48,277 nucleotides of DNA from a virus (IMGVR_UViG_3300005262_000092:1-48277); one strand, 5' to 3'; positions 1-6,785 are shown, numbered from the stretch's first letter. Notes: generated by a model not told the origin, from the letters alone. Numbers and translations are program-made.

Positions 1-1092
1 CTACTCGCCGATGGCTTTTCCCCGGATATTCCCCGTCAGCGCTTCCATGGACGGGAGGTCGTCGACCCGGTTCCATTCTTCGCTGGGAACGACGTGGCTA
101 TAGCGTTCGGCGCTGCGCACATTACGCCAGTTGCGGGTCGCAGCTAGCCCTTGCACGTCAGCCCCGCCATACCGGCGCATCCATGTCGCCCAGCTGTGGC
201 GGAAGACGTGGCAGGTCACGAAGTCGAGCCGATAAGGCGGGGCCTTCCACCCCTTGGTCCAGTACTTCGGGCACTCCAGGCCGCATGCGGCCATCTTGGC
301 GCGCTTGAGCAGCCAGTCGATCGAGCTGCCGCCGCGCCAGCGAAACAGGAACTTGCGGTTCGGGTTGCGGGCCATGTGCGCGAACAACGGGCCGACGAGC
401 TCGGCCTTGAGGTGCAGCATCCGCGGATCCTCGTTCTTCGAGGTCCGAAGCCAGGCCGCGCGCTCCTCCGGCCGCACATCGGCCGCCAGCAGGTTCTGCC
501 CCTCGCTCTTGCGGACGCCCGTATAGATCAACATGCGCAGGTACAGGCCGAATTCCTCCTCGATCTTGTCGGCCTCGCCGATGATCAGGAAGGCGTCCTC
601 CGGCCACATGAAGATGTTGCGAGGCCTGCCGCCGGCGCCCTTGGGGCGGCGGATCGTCGGGCAGTTGTCGCCCATGACGTGGTGAAGGATCGCTGACACC
701 GGCGTGTGGACATAGGCGTTGAGTGTGCCGCCGTTGCTGATGTGAGGGTAGAGCGCGCCGGCGGCGCCGTCGATCGCCTGCTGATCGATGTTCTTCAGGG
801 GCGTCTCACCGAAGTGCGTGACGAGATTGGCGACATGGCGGACGGCGCCGCCGGAGCGGAGGTAGGTTTCGACGGCGTCTAGGAAGGTTGGCTCTCTCGG
901 ACCAGCCTCAGCCTCGGGCGGGGGGTATTGGCCGTGGTCGTCGATACTTCGCTCGATCTCTTTGAGCTTTTTCTCAGCGACGGCTCGCCGAGGAGATCCG
1001 CTACTGCATTCCACGTGGACTCCGAGGTAGGTGCCCCGGATTTCGAAGTTTGGCGTTTTGCCCTTCCGCGGCGGCCTGAGCTTGAGCGGCAC
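1..1092 (-). CDS. int: Tyrosine-recombinase integrase
   Basis: Site-specific recombinase expected to integrate and excise the phage. The 363-residue protein has an N-terminal DNA-binding part (about 1-150) and a C-terminal catalytic domain. The catalytic set is readable: R194 (TGVRKSE), K219 (TSKN), H295-x-x-R298 (HVFRH), W322 in the place of the second His, and nucleophile Y331 (ERYSH). The GTG start at 1092 is chosen because a strong Shine-Dalgarno (GGGAGGGG) lies about 6 bases upstream. The 5' end overlaps the excisionase-like gene by 214 bases. The stop codon is at the very edge of the window, so attP/attL should lie just outside. Confidence 0.95.
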   Translation of the reverse strand: MPLKLRPPRKGKTPNFEIRGTYLGVHVECSSGSPRRAVAEKKLKEIERSIDDHGQYPPPEAEAGPREPTFLDAVETYLRSGGAVRHVANLVTHFGETPLKNIDQQAIDGAAGALYPHISNGGTLNAYVHTPVSAILHHVMGDNCPTIRRPKGAGGRPRNIFMWPEDAFLIIGEADKIEEEFGLYLRMLIYTGVRKSEGQNLLAADVRPEERAAWLRTSKNEDPRMLHLKAELVGPLFAHMARNPNRKFLFRWRGGSSIDWLLKRAKMAACGLECPKYWTKGWKAPPYRLDFVTCHVFRHSWATWMRRYGGADVQGLAATRNWRNVRSAERYSHVVPSEEWNRVDDLPSMEALTGNIRGKAIGE

Positions 1093-1286
1093 TTCAACCC
1101 CTCCCGTAACGCATACTCGATGCGGGCGATGTCATCGGAACGGAACACCTTATCGCGCCCCATCGGCGTGTAATAGGGTTCCCCCGAGTTATCCCGGGGG
1201 TGTGCACGCAGCCATTCCGCCAGCCAACGGGCTGAAGGGGCCCTGAGCTCGGCGGCGGCCTCGGCCAAGGTGAAGCGCTGGGTCAT
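879..1286 (-). CDS. Excisionase-like HTH protein overlapping integrase
   Basis: A 135-residue protein whose first ~75 residues look like a winged-helix/excisionase DNA-binding domain (FTLAEAAAEL at the start, then a basic YYTPMGRDKVF wing and DDIARIEYAL helix), followed by a Ser/Arg/Lys-rich tail. The position directly upstream of int fits a recombination directionality factor. The ATG at 1286 overlaps the stop of the preceding gene (ATGA). The last 214 bases are also the first 71 codons of int in another frame. I recall similar proteins in Bradyrhizobium prophages, but the tail could be partly accidental reading of int. Confidence 0.7.
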   Translation of the reverse strand: MTQRFTLAEAAAELRAPSARWLAEWLRAHPRDNSGEPYYTPMGRDKVFRSDDIARIEYALREGLKCRSSSGRRGRAKRQTSKSGAPTSESTWNAVADLLGEPSLRKSSKRSSEVSTTTANTPRPRLRLVRESQPS

Positions 1287-1534
1287 CGTGGCTGCCGGCA
1301 GTCGCCGCCCTGATCCGCCCCGCAGGCCATGCAGCTGCCGTCCAGGTCGACCTCGTCGCCGGCGCAGCGCCGGGGCGTCTCGTCCTCGTCTCGGGTGCCG
1401 CGCTCGATTGTGCCGACGCAACCGACCAAGCGGGCGACGATCGCCTCGCAATCGTCGATGCCGATGTGCTGGACGCCGCGGGCGAGGAGATCCCGACGGA
1501 GCGCGCTGGCCATGACGGCGCTGACGATGCTCAT
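1283..1534 (-). CDS. Small Cys-rich protein, possible Zn-binding
   Basis: An 83-residue protein of unknown function. The N-terminal half is predicted helical. The C-terminal half contains several cysteines (C58, C68, C71, C79, the core being GSCMACGADQG), which suggests a small metal-binding knuckle. It overlaps both neighbours by 4 bases (ATGA junctions), so it belongs to the leftward integrase operon. No family is recognised. Confidence 0.7.
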   Translation of the reverse strand: MSIVSAVMASALRRDLLARGVQHIGIDDCEAIVARLVGCVGTIERGTRDEDETPRRCAGDEVDLDGSCMACGADQGGDCRQPR

Positions 1535-1974
1535 TGCTGCTTGCTCCGTTCGGCGATCGCCACCATGACGACGGCCCGCATCGCGACCAGGTCGCCGCGC
1601 TGCGCGTAGAGCCGCTGGGCGACCAGCAGCGGGTTGATGCCGAGCTGCGCCCAGAACATCCGCTCGCCCTGGCCGTGCTGCGCGTCTCGATCGAGACGAT
1701 GGCAGCCGGCGCACAGCGGGACGGCATAGGCATCGTCGGGCTTCTTCTGCATCCCTGACGACTTACCGAGAGCGGCGCTCGCGAAGCGGACATGTGCCGC
1801 TTCGCTGGGCTCCATGCCGCACTTCAAGCAGGGCAGCGTGCGCACCGCTTCAAGGTAAGAGGGATCACCTCCTTTCGGTTCTGCGCGTCGCGGTGCGGCA
1901 ACCGGGGTGATGCGCTTCAGCAGCGATCCCGGAGGCTCTGGGATAGAGATGCGTTGGGGGCGTGAGGGGGTCAC
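1531..1974 (-). CDS. HNH-type nuclease-like protein (Ref/DUF968-like)
   Basis: A 147-residue protein with a Cys/His pattern typical of HNH endonucleases related to the Ref/DUF968 groups: LPCLKCG, then EAAHVRF, then VPLCAGCHR and a downstream GERMFWAQ segment. The expected fold is a beta-beta-alpha metal finger cutting or nicking DNA. The GTG start at 1974 is preferred because it overlaps the upstream stop (GTGA) and has AGAGG about 8 bases upstream. A longer form from ATG at 2025 is possible. It is the second HNH gene in the phage and sits with recombination genes, not terminase, so a role in DNA processing is inferred. Confidence 0.8.
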   Translation of the reverse strand: MTPSRPQRISIPEPPGSLLKRITPVAAPRRAEPKGGDPSYLEAVRTLPCLKCGMEPSEAAHVRFASAALGKSSGMQKKPDDAYAVPLCAGCHRLDRDAQHGQGERMFWAQLGINPLLVAQRLYAQRGDLVAMRAVVMVAIAERSKQQ

Positions 1975-2246
1975 CGCTGATCCTCTGGCCGGTGGGACGT
2001 GTTTAGCTGCTGGGGCATGCCGCACGGGATTGGGAAAAAGTGCGTGGCCGTGTGCTCGGCGAAAGTGAGACTATGCATTTCGACGACGTTACCGCCGCCA
2101 ATATGCAGATTGGTCCGGCAGTCGAGCCAGCGGCGCCGACCATCGGTGCAGACAACCATTTGGTCGACTGCCGGCTGATCGGCAGTCACAGGCAGCCAAA
2201 CGTGCGACACGGTTTGCGTCGGTGATTGTCGGGTTTCGTCGGTCAT
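1971..2246 (-). CDS. Hypothetical protein, 91 aa
   Basis: A small protein with no recognised family. It contains a central block reading VCTDGRRRWLDCRTN that suggests a short beta-rich fold. The ATG at 2246 is chosen over longer in-frame starts because GGGAAG lies about 7 bases upstream and the coding-like sequence begins there (MTDETRQSPT). It overlaps the HNH gene by 4 bases and is divergent from the small secreted protein gene at 2284, with a 37-base gap between them. Confidence 0.65.
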   Translation of the reverse strand: MTDETRQSPTQTVSHVWLPVTADQPAVDQMVVCTDGRRRWLDCRTNLHIGGGNVVEMHSLTFAEHTATHFFPIPCGMPQQLNTSHRPEDQR

Positions 2247-2283
2247 GTTAGCTTCCCGCCATGCCGAAGAGGGGTGCCATAAT

Positions 2284-2646
2284 ATGCGGCTGGGAATCGT
2301 TGTCGGCTTGGTAGCACTGAGCACAGCCGCAAATGCGCAGATCGACACCTCAATGTATCCACGACCTGCGCCAGTCTCTCCACTCGACACGGCGCAGCAA
2401 ATCCAACGACTGGAGTTGCAGCGGCAGCAGATTGAACTTCAGCAGCTGCAGATCGAGCGGCAGAAGATGCAAATGCAGCAGGGCGAGATGGCTCGCCAAC
2501 TCGAATTCGAAAGGCAGCAGGCCGAACTCTATCGGCAGCGGCATCAGCCGGGCGCTCAACCGACGGCACCGATCGCGAAGAAGCCCGCTTCCAAACCTGT
2601 AGCGCTACAGCCAGGTCAATCACCGGCAAAGCCCTCCGACCGGTGA
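2284..2646 (+). CDS. Small secreted Gln-rich coiled-coil protein
   Basis: A 120-residue protein with a clear Sec signal peptide (residues 1-17, hydrophobic core GIVVGLVALS, predicted cleavage after ANA). The mature part contains a long Gln/Glu/Arg-rich heptad region (about 40-90) expected to form a coiled coil, then a Pro/Lys-rich tail. Start ATG at 2284 follows GAGGGG. It is the only rightward gene in the leftward integrase-side operon, so it probably has its own promoter and may be expressed in the lysogen. Function is unknown; a periplasmic or envelope role is inferred. Confidence 0.75.
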   Translation: MRLGIVVGLVALSTAANAQIDTSMYPRPAPVSPLDTAQQIQRLELQRQQIELQQLQIERQKMQMQQGEMARQLEFERQQAELYRQRHQPGAQPTAPIAKKPASKPVALQPGQSPAKPSDR

Positions 2647-2912
2647 GAGGCGAATACCGGCTCCGGCTCGCACATCTCCATCGCCACCACATGCTCTGCC
2701 GCGACCTGCCTCGCATCAGCGATCAGCGCGTGAACCTCGAACGGTGAGTAGCCTGCTTCCACCAGCACCATGATGGAATCGCCGAGGTCGACATGGGCGC
2801 CGGTCTCGACCAGGCGGGAGGCCATCTCGGCGACCTTGGCGATGCGCTGGGCGCGGACCGCATCGAGGCAGAGCGGGGCGTCGATCAATGGATGGATCGT
2901 GGCGATGCTCAA
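2616..2912 (-). CDS. Hypothetical protein, 98 aa
   Basis: A mostly helical protein of unknown function with a VRAQRIAKVAEMASRLVETG helix and an acidic C-terminus. No ATG fits well. A TTG at 2912 has GAGGGG about 8 bases upstream and is the likely start; the longer in-frame reading from 2963 runs through a stable hairpin. The 3' end overlaps the convergent secreted-protein gene by 31 bases. Confidence 0.6.
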   Translation of the reverse strand: MSIATIHPLIDAPLCLDAVRAQRIAKVAEMASRLVETGAHVDLGDSIMVLVEAGYSPFEVHALIADARQVAAEHVVAMEMCEPEPVFASHRSEGFAGD

Positions 2913-2943
2913 GATTGTCCCCTCAGGTTGTGATCCGCGAGGA

Positions 2944-2975
2944 GGGCGGCGGCGATACGCCACGTGCCGCCGCCC
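2944..2975. other. GC-rich hairpin between leftward genes
   Basis: A perfect 10-bp inverted repeat (GGGCGGCGGC, 12-base loop, GCCGCCGCCC) lies between the stop of the 140-aa gene and the start of the 98-aa gene. There is no T-tract, so an attenuator or mRNA-processing/stability element is more likely than a canonical terminator. Confidence 0.45.
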
Positions 2976-2989
2976 GGCCGCGCTGGTGA

Positions 2990-3412
2990 TCAGGCGAACT
3001 GATTCTGGTTGTCGTGACGGGCGTGCGGCGAGCGATGGCCGCGATAGGCATTACGCTTCGAGGCCGCGCGCTTGACGGCTTCCTCGAGCACGTCGCGCGT
3101 GGCCTCGTTGAACAGCGTCGGGTCGATGAAGCGCTCGTGAAGGTTCTTCTGGGCGGCAAACGCCTTCGACATCGTCGCGACCAGCACGCCGCGGTCGGAC
3201 GGCAGATGGATCGTCACCATCGACTTCGGGACCCACACCGCCTTGGCGTAGATTCCGCAGTCGGAGACGAGCAGGGCCTTTTCGGTGCGGCCATGGACGA
3301 TCAAGGGCAGGCAGGTCATGCCGGGGCTGGAGGGCATGACCTGCCTGCGGTCGGCGCCACCGCGCGGGCGGCCGACGTAGACGACGTTGTTCGATCGAAG
3401 AAGGGTACGCAT
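2990..3412 (-). CDS. Hypothetical protein, 140 aa
   Basis: An unrecognised protein. The N-terminal two thirds look like a compact alpha/beta fold (VVYVGRPRGG, LIVHGRTEKALLVSDCG, MVTIHLPS). The C-terminal third is basic and helical with an Arg/His/Asn-rich end. Start ATG at 3412 has AGGA about 6 bases upstream. It is 8 bases from the PP-loop gene and probably cotranscribed with it. Confidence 0.75.
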   Translation of the reverse strand: MRTLLRSNNVVYVGRPRGGADRRQVMPSSPGMTCLPLIVHGRTEKALLVSDCGIYAKAVWVPKSMVTIHLPSDRGVLVATMSKAFAAQKNLHERFIDPTLFNEATRDVLEEAVKRAASKRNAYRGHRSPHARHDNQNQFA

Positions 3413-3420
3413 GACTGTTC

Positions 3421-4488
3421 CTATGCTGCGGTACGAAGTTTGGCCTCGCGCTGCGCCAGCAGCTCGGCGTAGCGGCCATGGATCGACGGGACGTCGAGAT
3501 AGAGCGGCTTGATGTCGAACAGCGCGCCCATGCTCTGCCGCGCGCTAGCGAGGATCTCGGCCTCGGCGTCCGTCAGCATGCGCGTCGGCCAACCGCTGAC
3601 GTAGCGCATGGGCTTCGTGATCTTCGCCTCGATTGCGATGCGCTTCAGCGCGGCAATCTTGGCATTCTGGAACGCTGCCAGCCGCTCCGCGCCGAGCAAG
3701 TCCGGCCGGACGTCGCCGAGCCATTTGTTGCCTTGGAAGGCGAAAGTACTCGCTATCTCAAGATCGACGACGCGGTGAAGCACCGGCAGCGTTTCAGGCA
3801 CTGAGACGGACGCGATCAGATCGGCAGCGTTCGACATGATGCAGACTTTGCAACCGACCCTTGAGACGCCGAACTCGGTATAGGCTTCATGGACTTCAAG
3901 GCCGTTCTCGGCGATGAAGTGGAAGACCTCGGCCTCGCGCCAGTCGACGATCAACCGCCAGTCCGCGTTGCCGAAGGGATCAAGGCTCGCGATCGGGCTC
4001 TTGGAGCGCGCCGAGCTTTCCTGCCGACGGATACCCGTGACGTTGATGAACACGCATTTCTTGAACCTGCGCCGCAGTTCGGCGCGGATCGGCTGCGTCT
4101 TAAGCTCGCTGGTGCAGAAACGCATCCCGGGCGTCGAAAATGGGAGCACCAGGCAGACGGTCGACAACTCGATGTAGCGGCGCAGGCTTGACTGCCAGCG
4201 CGCTTCCCAGCGCTCCAATAGGCCCCCAGCGGCTCGGCGCACGACGATCAGCTCGGCGCCGAGATGGCGCGCAAGGGTCTCGCAAACGGGGAGGGAAGCG
4301 CTCCACTCGATCATGCCGAGATCGGCGTGCACCAGAACGCGCGGGCCTTGGTGGCCGACGCTATTGAGATGAGCGAACGTCGCAAGCGCTGCCGCTTGGC
4401 TGTCCTTGCCGCCGGAAATACCGATCGCGACCGGCGCGCCGGATGCGATCAATGCGTCGATTTCGTTAGTGCTTGCGATCGAGGCCAT
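3421..4488 (-). CDS. PP-loop ATPase, PAPS-reductase-like protein
   Basis: A 355-residue member of the adenine-nucleotide alpha-hydrolase/PAPS reductase superfamily. The PP-loop SGGKDS is at residues 25-30 in the context AIGISGGKDSQAA. A second conserved block (TPGMRFCTSELK) and a CxxC (GCKVCIMS) follow, as in phage and DndC-like relatives. The family activates substrates through adenylylation, in sulfate assimilation or sulfur transfer to nucleic acids. No partner sulfur genes are visible, so assimilatory sulfate reduction is less likely than modification of DNA, RNA or a small molecule (inference). It directly follows the 125-aa gene in the repressible leftward operon. Confidence 0.9.
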   Translation of the reverse strand: MASIASTNEIDALIASGAPVAIGISGGKDSQAAALATFAHLNSVGHQGPRVLVHADLGMIEWSASLPVCETLARHLGAELIVVRRAAGGLLERWEARWQSSLRRYIELSTVCLVLPFSTPGMRFCTSELKTQPIRAELRRRFKKCVFINVTGIRRQESSARSKSPIASLDPFGNADWRLIVDWREAEVFHFIAENGLEVHEAYTEFGVSRVGCKVCIMSNAADLIASVSVPETLPVLHRVVDLEIASTFAFQGNKWLGDVRPDLLGAERLAAFQNAKIAALKRIAIEAKITKPMRYVSGWPTRMLTDAEAEILASARQSMGALFDIKPLYLDVPSIHGRYAELLAQREAKLRTAA

Positions 4489-4865
4489 CAGGCGGACTCC
4501 GCCGGCAGCGCGTCGAGCGCGGTTTTGCAGAACGATTTGACGAACGCGATCGCGGCGGCCTGCGCCTCGGCCTCGGTGGCGTAGCCGCCGCGCTGCGCGA
4601 GGCTCTCATCGCAATGTTCGATCGAGGCGTACCAGACCCAACCGTCGCGACCCTCTCGCGGGCCTATTGTTGAAAGCCGCACCTCGCCAGCGAAGAGCTC
4701 GTGGCCGCCATAGGATCGTGCCGTCCATTCACGACGCGGGCAGCAATGCCAAACATCGCGCTGGTTGCGGCGCCAGTCCTTGGGTTCGTCGAGGAAGAGC
4801 GTCCCGAAGGTCGCGATCCAACCGGTCGCTTCGCGCTGAATGACAACAGAGGCGGCGGACGGCAT
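4488..4865 (-). CDS. Hypothetical protein, first gene of leftward operon
   Basis: A 125-residue protein of unknown family, rich in Trp and Cys (WHCCPRREW), with a helical Ala-rich C-terminus. It is the first gene after the operator-controlled leftward promoter, and its stop shares one base with the start of the PP-loop gene, so the two are probably translationally coupled. Its GGGAG ribosome-binding site is partly inside a hairpin (4874-4893). Confidence 0.75.
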   Translation of the reverse strand: MPSAASVVIQREATGWIATFGTLFLDEPKDWRRNQRDVWHCCPRREWTARSYGGHELFAGEVRLSTIGPREGRDGWVWYASIEHCDESLAQRGGYATEAEAQAAAIAFVKSFCKTALDALPAESA

Positions 4866-4873
4866 GGAAGGCT

Positions 4874-4893
4874 CCCGTGAAGTGATTCACGGG
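4874..4893 (-). other. 5' UTR hairpin near the leftward operon start
   Basis: Perfect inverted repeat CCCGTGAA-GTGA-TTCACGGG just before the ATG at 4865 and just after the predicted -10 box. Its 3' arm on the transcript contains the GGG of the Shine-Dalgarno GGGAG, so folding would partly hide the ribosome-binding site and could also stabilise the 5' end. Confidence 0.55.
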
Positions 4894-4896
4894 AAG

Positions 4897-4925
4897 AATA
4901 TCGGGACATTATGTCCCAATGTCAA
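4897..4925 (-). promoter_or_regulatory. Leftward promoter with operator in its spacer
   Basis: On the minus strand a consensus -35 TTGACA (4925-4920) is followed after 17 bases by GATATT (4902-4897) as -10. The spacer contains the perfect palindrome GGGACAT-T-ATGTCCC (4903-4917), which matches the operator in the repressor/Cro-like promoter region. A protein bound there would exclude RNA polymerase. The promoter points at the 125-aa/PP-loop/integrase operon. Confidence 0.8.
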
Positions 4926-4930
4926 GGCCA

Positions 4931-4952
4931 CATTGTCCCAATGCAAATTGGG
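4931..4952. promoter_or_regulatory. Second operator-like element upstream of the leftward promoter
   Basis: A further TGTCCCAATG copy (4934-4943) repeats the half-site found at 4912-4921, 22 bases apart, i.e. about two helical turns. It overlaps another palindrome, CCCAAT-GCAA-ATTGGG (4937-4952). This suggests cooperative binding of repressor at adjacent sites. Confidence 0.5.
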
Positions 4953-5591
4953 CTATATCGGACCTCGTTGCTCCAGCGGGGGTGGAGAGACCGGCGGCGG
5001 CCCCATATAGCTCACGATCGAGGACCATCTGATGGACAACACGCCGATGTCGGTATCGACGGTGATGAAATCATCGCCGTTGTGGGCGTAAGGGGCGATT
5101 TCGGGCAGCAGCACAGTGCCGTTTTCAAAGACGTCGGCTTCAGAGACATGGTTTGCAGCCAGAAAGTCGGCTCGCTGACGGCGGCCCATATGATGCACTG
5201 GCGTAGCCCGCCGCGCATGTGCGGAGGCCGTCCATCGGGCCGGGATGGGCCGATCGATGCCGGCGATTTCGGCTACTCGAAACATGCGCCCGCGAGTCAG
5301 AAAATCCCTCTCGAACTCGTCCGCCTTGTTGAGGATCGTTATTCCTTCGCGGCGGGCGGCGTTCGACGCGGCGCCTTCCAAGAGCCCCAAGGCCGCGCTT
5401 GCACCGATCGCCCATGCGGGCGAGCCAATAAAGCCTATTCCAGAGGAGACGCTGCCCAGCTTCGTGGCAGCTTCGGCTCGCAACGCGGCGACCCGAGCCA
5501 GGGCTTCCGCTGGATACAGGGTTATTCCCGCGATCTTCAGCATATGACCGGAGGTGAGGACGACGACCGCGCGATTATCGACCCGCTCCAT
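4953..5591 (-). CDS. Hypothetical protein with Gly/Ala hydrophobic segment
   Basis: A 212-residue protein with no recognised family. Residues ~48-75 form a Gly/Ala-rich hydrophobic stretch (GIGFIGSPAWAIGASAALGL) that could be a membrane helix or glycine-zipper region. The C-terminal part looks like a soluble beta-rich domain. It starts 5 bases after the stop of the HTH repressor gene, so both are probably on one lysogenic transcript. A superinfection-exclusion or lysogeny role is possible only from position. An internal start at 5542 is an alternative. Confidence 0.7.
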   Translation of the reverse strand: MERVDNRAVVVLTSGHMLKIAGITLYPAEALARVAALRAEAATKLGSVSSGIGFIGSPAWAIGASAALGLLEGAASNAARREGITILNKADEFERDFLTRGRMFRVAEIAGIDRPIPARWTASAHARRATPVHHMGRRQRADFLAANHVSEADVFENGTVLLPEIAPYAHNGDDFITVDTDIGVLSIRWSSIVSYMGPPPVSPPPLEQRGPI

Positions 5592-5595
5592 GTCT

Positions 5596-5910
5596 TCAGC
5601 TTGCTTTGCGGGCGGACTGCTTTGCCGGGGCGGCTCGCTTCCGATATCGCTGCACCGGAGCCGGGAGAGCGTCGTCTTGGTCGCCCTTGATCAGGCTTTC
5701 CACCGGGATGCCCGCGAGCAGGGCGAGGCGGGGCAACTTACGGATGGGAAAGCTGTCGCCCCGGTTGACGCACTTCTTCCAGCTCTCGAGCGGCATCTCA
5801 AGGTACTCGGCCATGGCTTCGTGCGTGCGCTTGCCCTGGATGCGGCGGAGCCTTTCCTTGAAGGCGTCCTGCCACTCACTTTCGGCAAGTTTTTCGTGGT
5901 CTTTTCCCAT
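5596..5910 (-). CDS. HTH repressor candidate (CI-like)
   Basis: A 104-residue protein with a helix-turn-helix-like core (THEAMAEYLEMPLESWKKCV), then a basic C-terminal tail. The position and divergence from the Cro-like gene, across a region with palindromic operators, fit the lysogeny repressor. It lacks any LexA-like peptidase domain, so induction would need another route. Start ATG 5910 has no good Shine-Dalgarno. ATG 5952, with AAGGG nearby, is the alternative (118 aa) but would put two operator half-sites inside the coding region. Confidence 0.75.
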   Translation of the reverse strand: MGKDHEKLAESEWQDAFKERLRRIQGKRTHEAMAEYLEMPLESWKKCVNRGDSFPIRKLPRLALLAGIPVESLIKGDQDDALPAPVQRYRKRAAPAKQSARKAS

Positions 5911-5920
5911 GGGGCCAGAA

Positions 5921-5945
5921 TGTCCCACAGGCAATTCAATGTCCC
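5921..5945. promoter_or_regulatory. Paired operator half-sites before the repressor gene
   Basis: Two direct copies of the half-site GGGACATT (read on the minus strand), at about 5919-5926 and 5938-5945, lie between the full operator and the repressor start. They could be weaker sites for autoregulation of the repressor. Confidence 0.45.
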
Positions 5946-5959
5946 GGACCATGATGCCC

Positions 5960-5989
5960 TTGCAAATCGGGACAGTGTGTCCCAATAAT
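5960..5989 (+). promoter_or_regulatory. Rightward promoter with operator in its spacer
   Basis: TTGCAA (5960-5965) and AATAAT (5984-5989) are separated by 18 bases that contain the operator GGGACA-GTG-TGTCCC (5969-5983). This is the same 15-bp dyad as in the leftward promoter. Transcription would start close to the ATG at 5996, giving a very short or absent leader for the Cro-like gene. Confidence 0.75.
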
Positions 5990-5995
5990 CCGGGC

Positions 5996-6238
5996 ATGGT
6001 TGCTGATTCGCCACTCACCTCGTTCCGCTCAGTCATTGCCTTGTGGGATACCCGTGAGGCGATGGCGGCCGACGTCGGCGCGTCGAACTGGTCGGTGATC
6101 AAGTGGTTCAAGCGGGACATGATCCCGTCGGAGTGGTGGACCAGGGTTTGTGCAACTGATCGGGCCAAATTGGCTGGCGTCGATGCTGATCTTCTCGCTC
6201 GCTTCGCTGCCAGAACTGCTGAAGAGGCCCGCGCATGA
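5996..6238 (+). CDS. Cro-like HTH protein
   Basis: An 80-residue DNA-binding protein candidate. The block TREAMAADVGASNWSVIKWF resembles a helix-turn-helix, with the recognition helix around NWSVIKWF. It is the first rightward gene across from the repressor, the usual place of cro. The start has no Shine-Dalgarno, and the predicted transcription start falls at or within a base or two of the ATG, so it may be translated from a leaderless mRNA. Its stop overlaps an ATG (ATGA), but no convincing gene follows directly. Confidence 0.8.
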   Translation: MVADSPLTSFRSVIALWDTREAMAADVGASNWSVIKWFKRDMIPSEWWTRVCATDRAKLAGVDADLLARFAARTAEEARA

Positions 6239-6506
6239 CGCCGCCCGGGAAAGCGAACCACAGAACCCATACTCAACCCCAACTAAGTTTCTGTTTTTGC
6301 TTGTTGGGTGAGGGAACCACAACTTCGGCGGTGCATCCACAAGTAATTGGTCGCATTTGGAAACATTCGATTCCGCGGCGCCAAAATCCTTTCGCGAGTC
6401 CAATCGCGTGCCGTCAACTTGTGCGAGTCCCGACAGGAATACCGCAGCATCACGTGTGCGGGCCTGCATCTCGATCGACAGTGTTGCGTTGCGTAGGGGG
6501 TGTGTT
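6239..6506. other. Stretch without a convincing gene (268 bp)
   Basis: Open frames exist on both strands here, but none has a good start signal or protein-like composition. It is less GC-biased than its surroundings, with runs such as AACTAAGTTTCTG near 6282, and may hold regulatory sequence for the HTH gene at 6507. Confidence 0.4.
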
Positions 6507-6785
6507 GTGTCCATTGCCGAATCGTGCACGCTGCCACCGGCACGGCCTAGGAGAACACTGCGAACAGTTGTTCGGAGAAAGTTCGAGCGAGAAAATCTTT
6601 CCAAGTTCGGGCGCGTCTGCGCCGAGCTTTGGCCCGACCAAAAGATCGACGTCGTCCTGGCGCAGCGCATCGGCTGCTCGGAGCGGGCGGCGCAGTTTTA
6701 CATCAGCGGTGGCCGCGAGCCTTCGTACGAAGCGCTCATGGTCGTGCTCGACGAACTACGGCCCCGTAAGCGGGCCGTGGGTTGA
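6507..6785 (+). CDS. Small HTH regulator
   Basis: A 92-residue basic protein. The C-terminal 65 residues read as a helix-turn-helix domain (VVLAQRIGCSERAAQFYISG, then EPSYEALMVVLDEL), similar in layout to Cro/CII or YdaS-like phage regulators. A GTG start at 6507 is chosen because TAGGGGG lies about 6 bases upstream. Longer in-frame readings are not protein-like. As the second rightward regulator it may activate the downstream early genes (inference). Confidence 0.65.
   Translation: MSIAESCTLPPARPRRTLRTVVRRKFERENLSKFGRVCAELWPDQKIDVVLAQRIGCSERAAQFYISGGREPSYEALMVVLDELRPRKRAVG

Noticed and set aside
1-30. Attachment site (attL) at the window start
   Set aside because: The window begins on the integrase stop codon and no repeated core could be matched at the right end, so att cannot be located.
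1283-1793. Upstream extension of the excisionase-like frame to 1793
   Set aside because: The extra N-terminal ~169 residues are Arg/Pro/Ser-rich and overlap two better genes. ATG 1286 fits the ATGA junction.
4911-5690. Rightward open frame through the operator region
   Set aside because: It runs antisense to the 212-aa gene and starts inside the operator; no ribosome-binding site or protein-like pattern.
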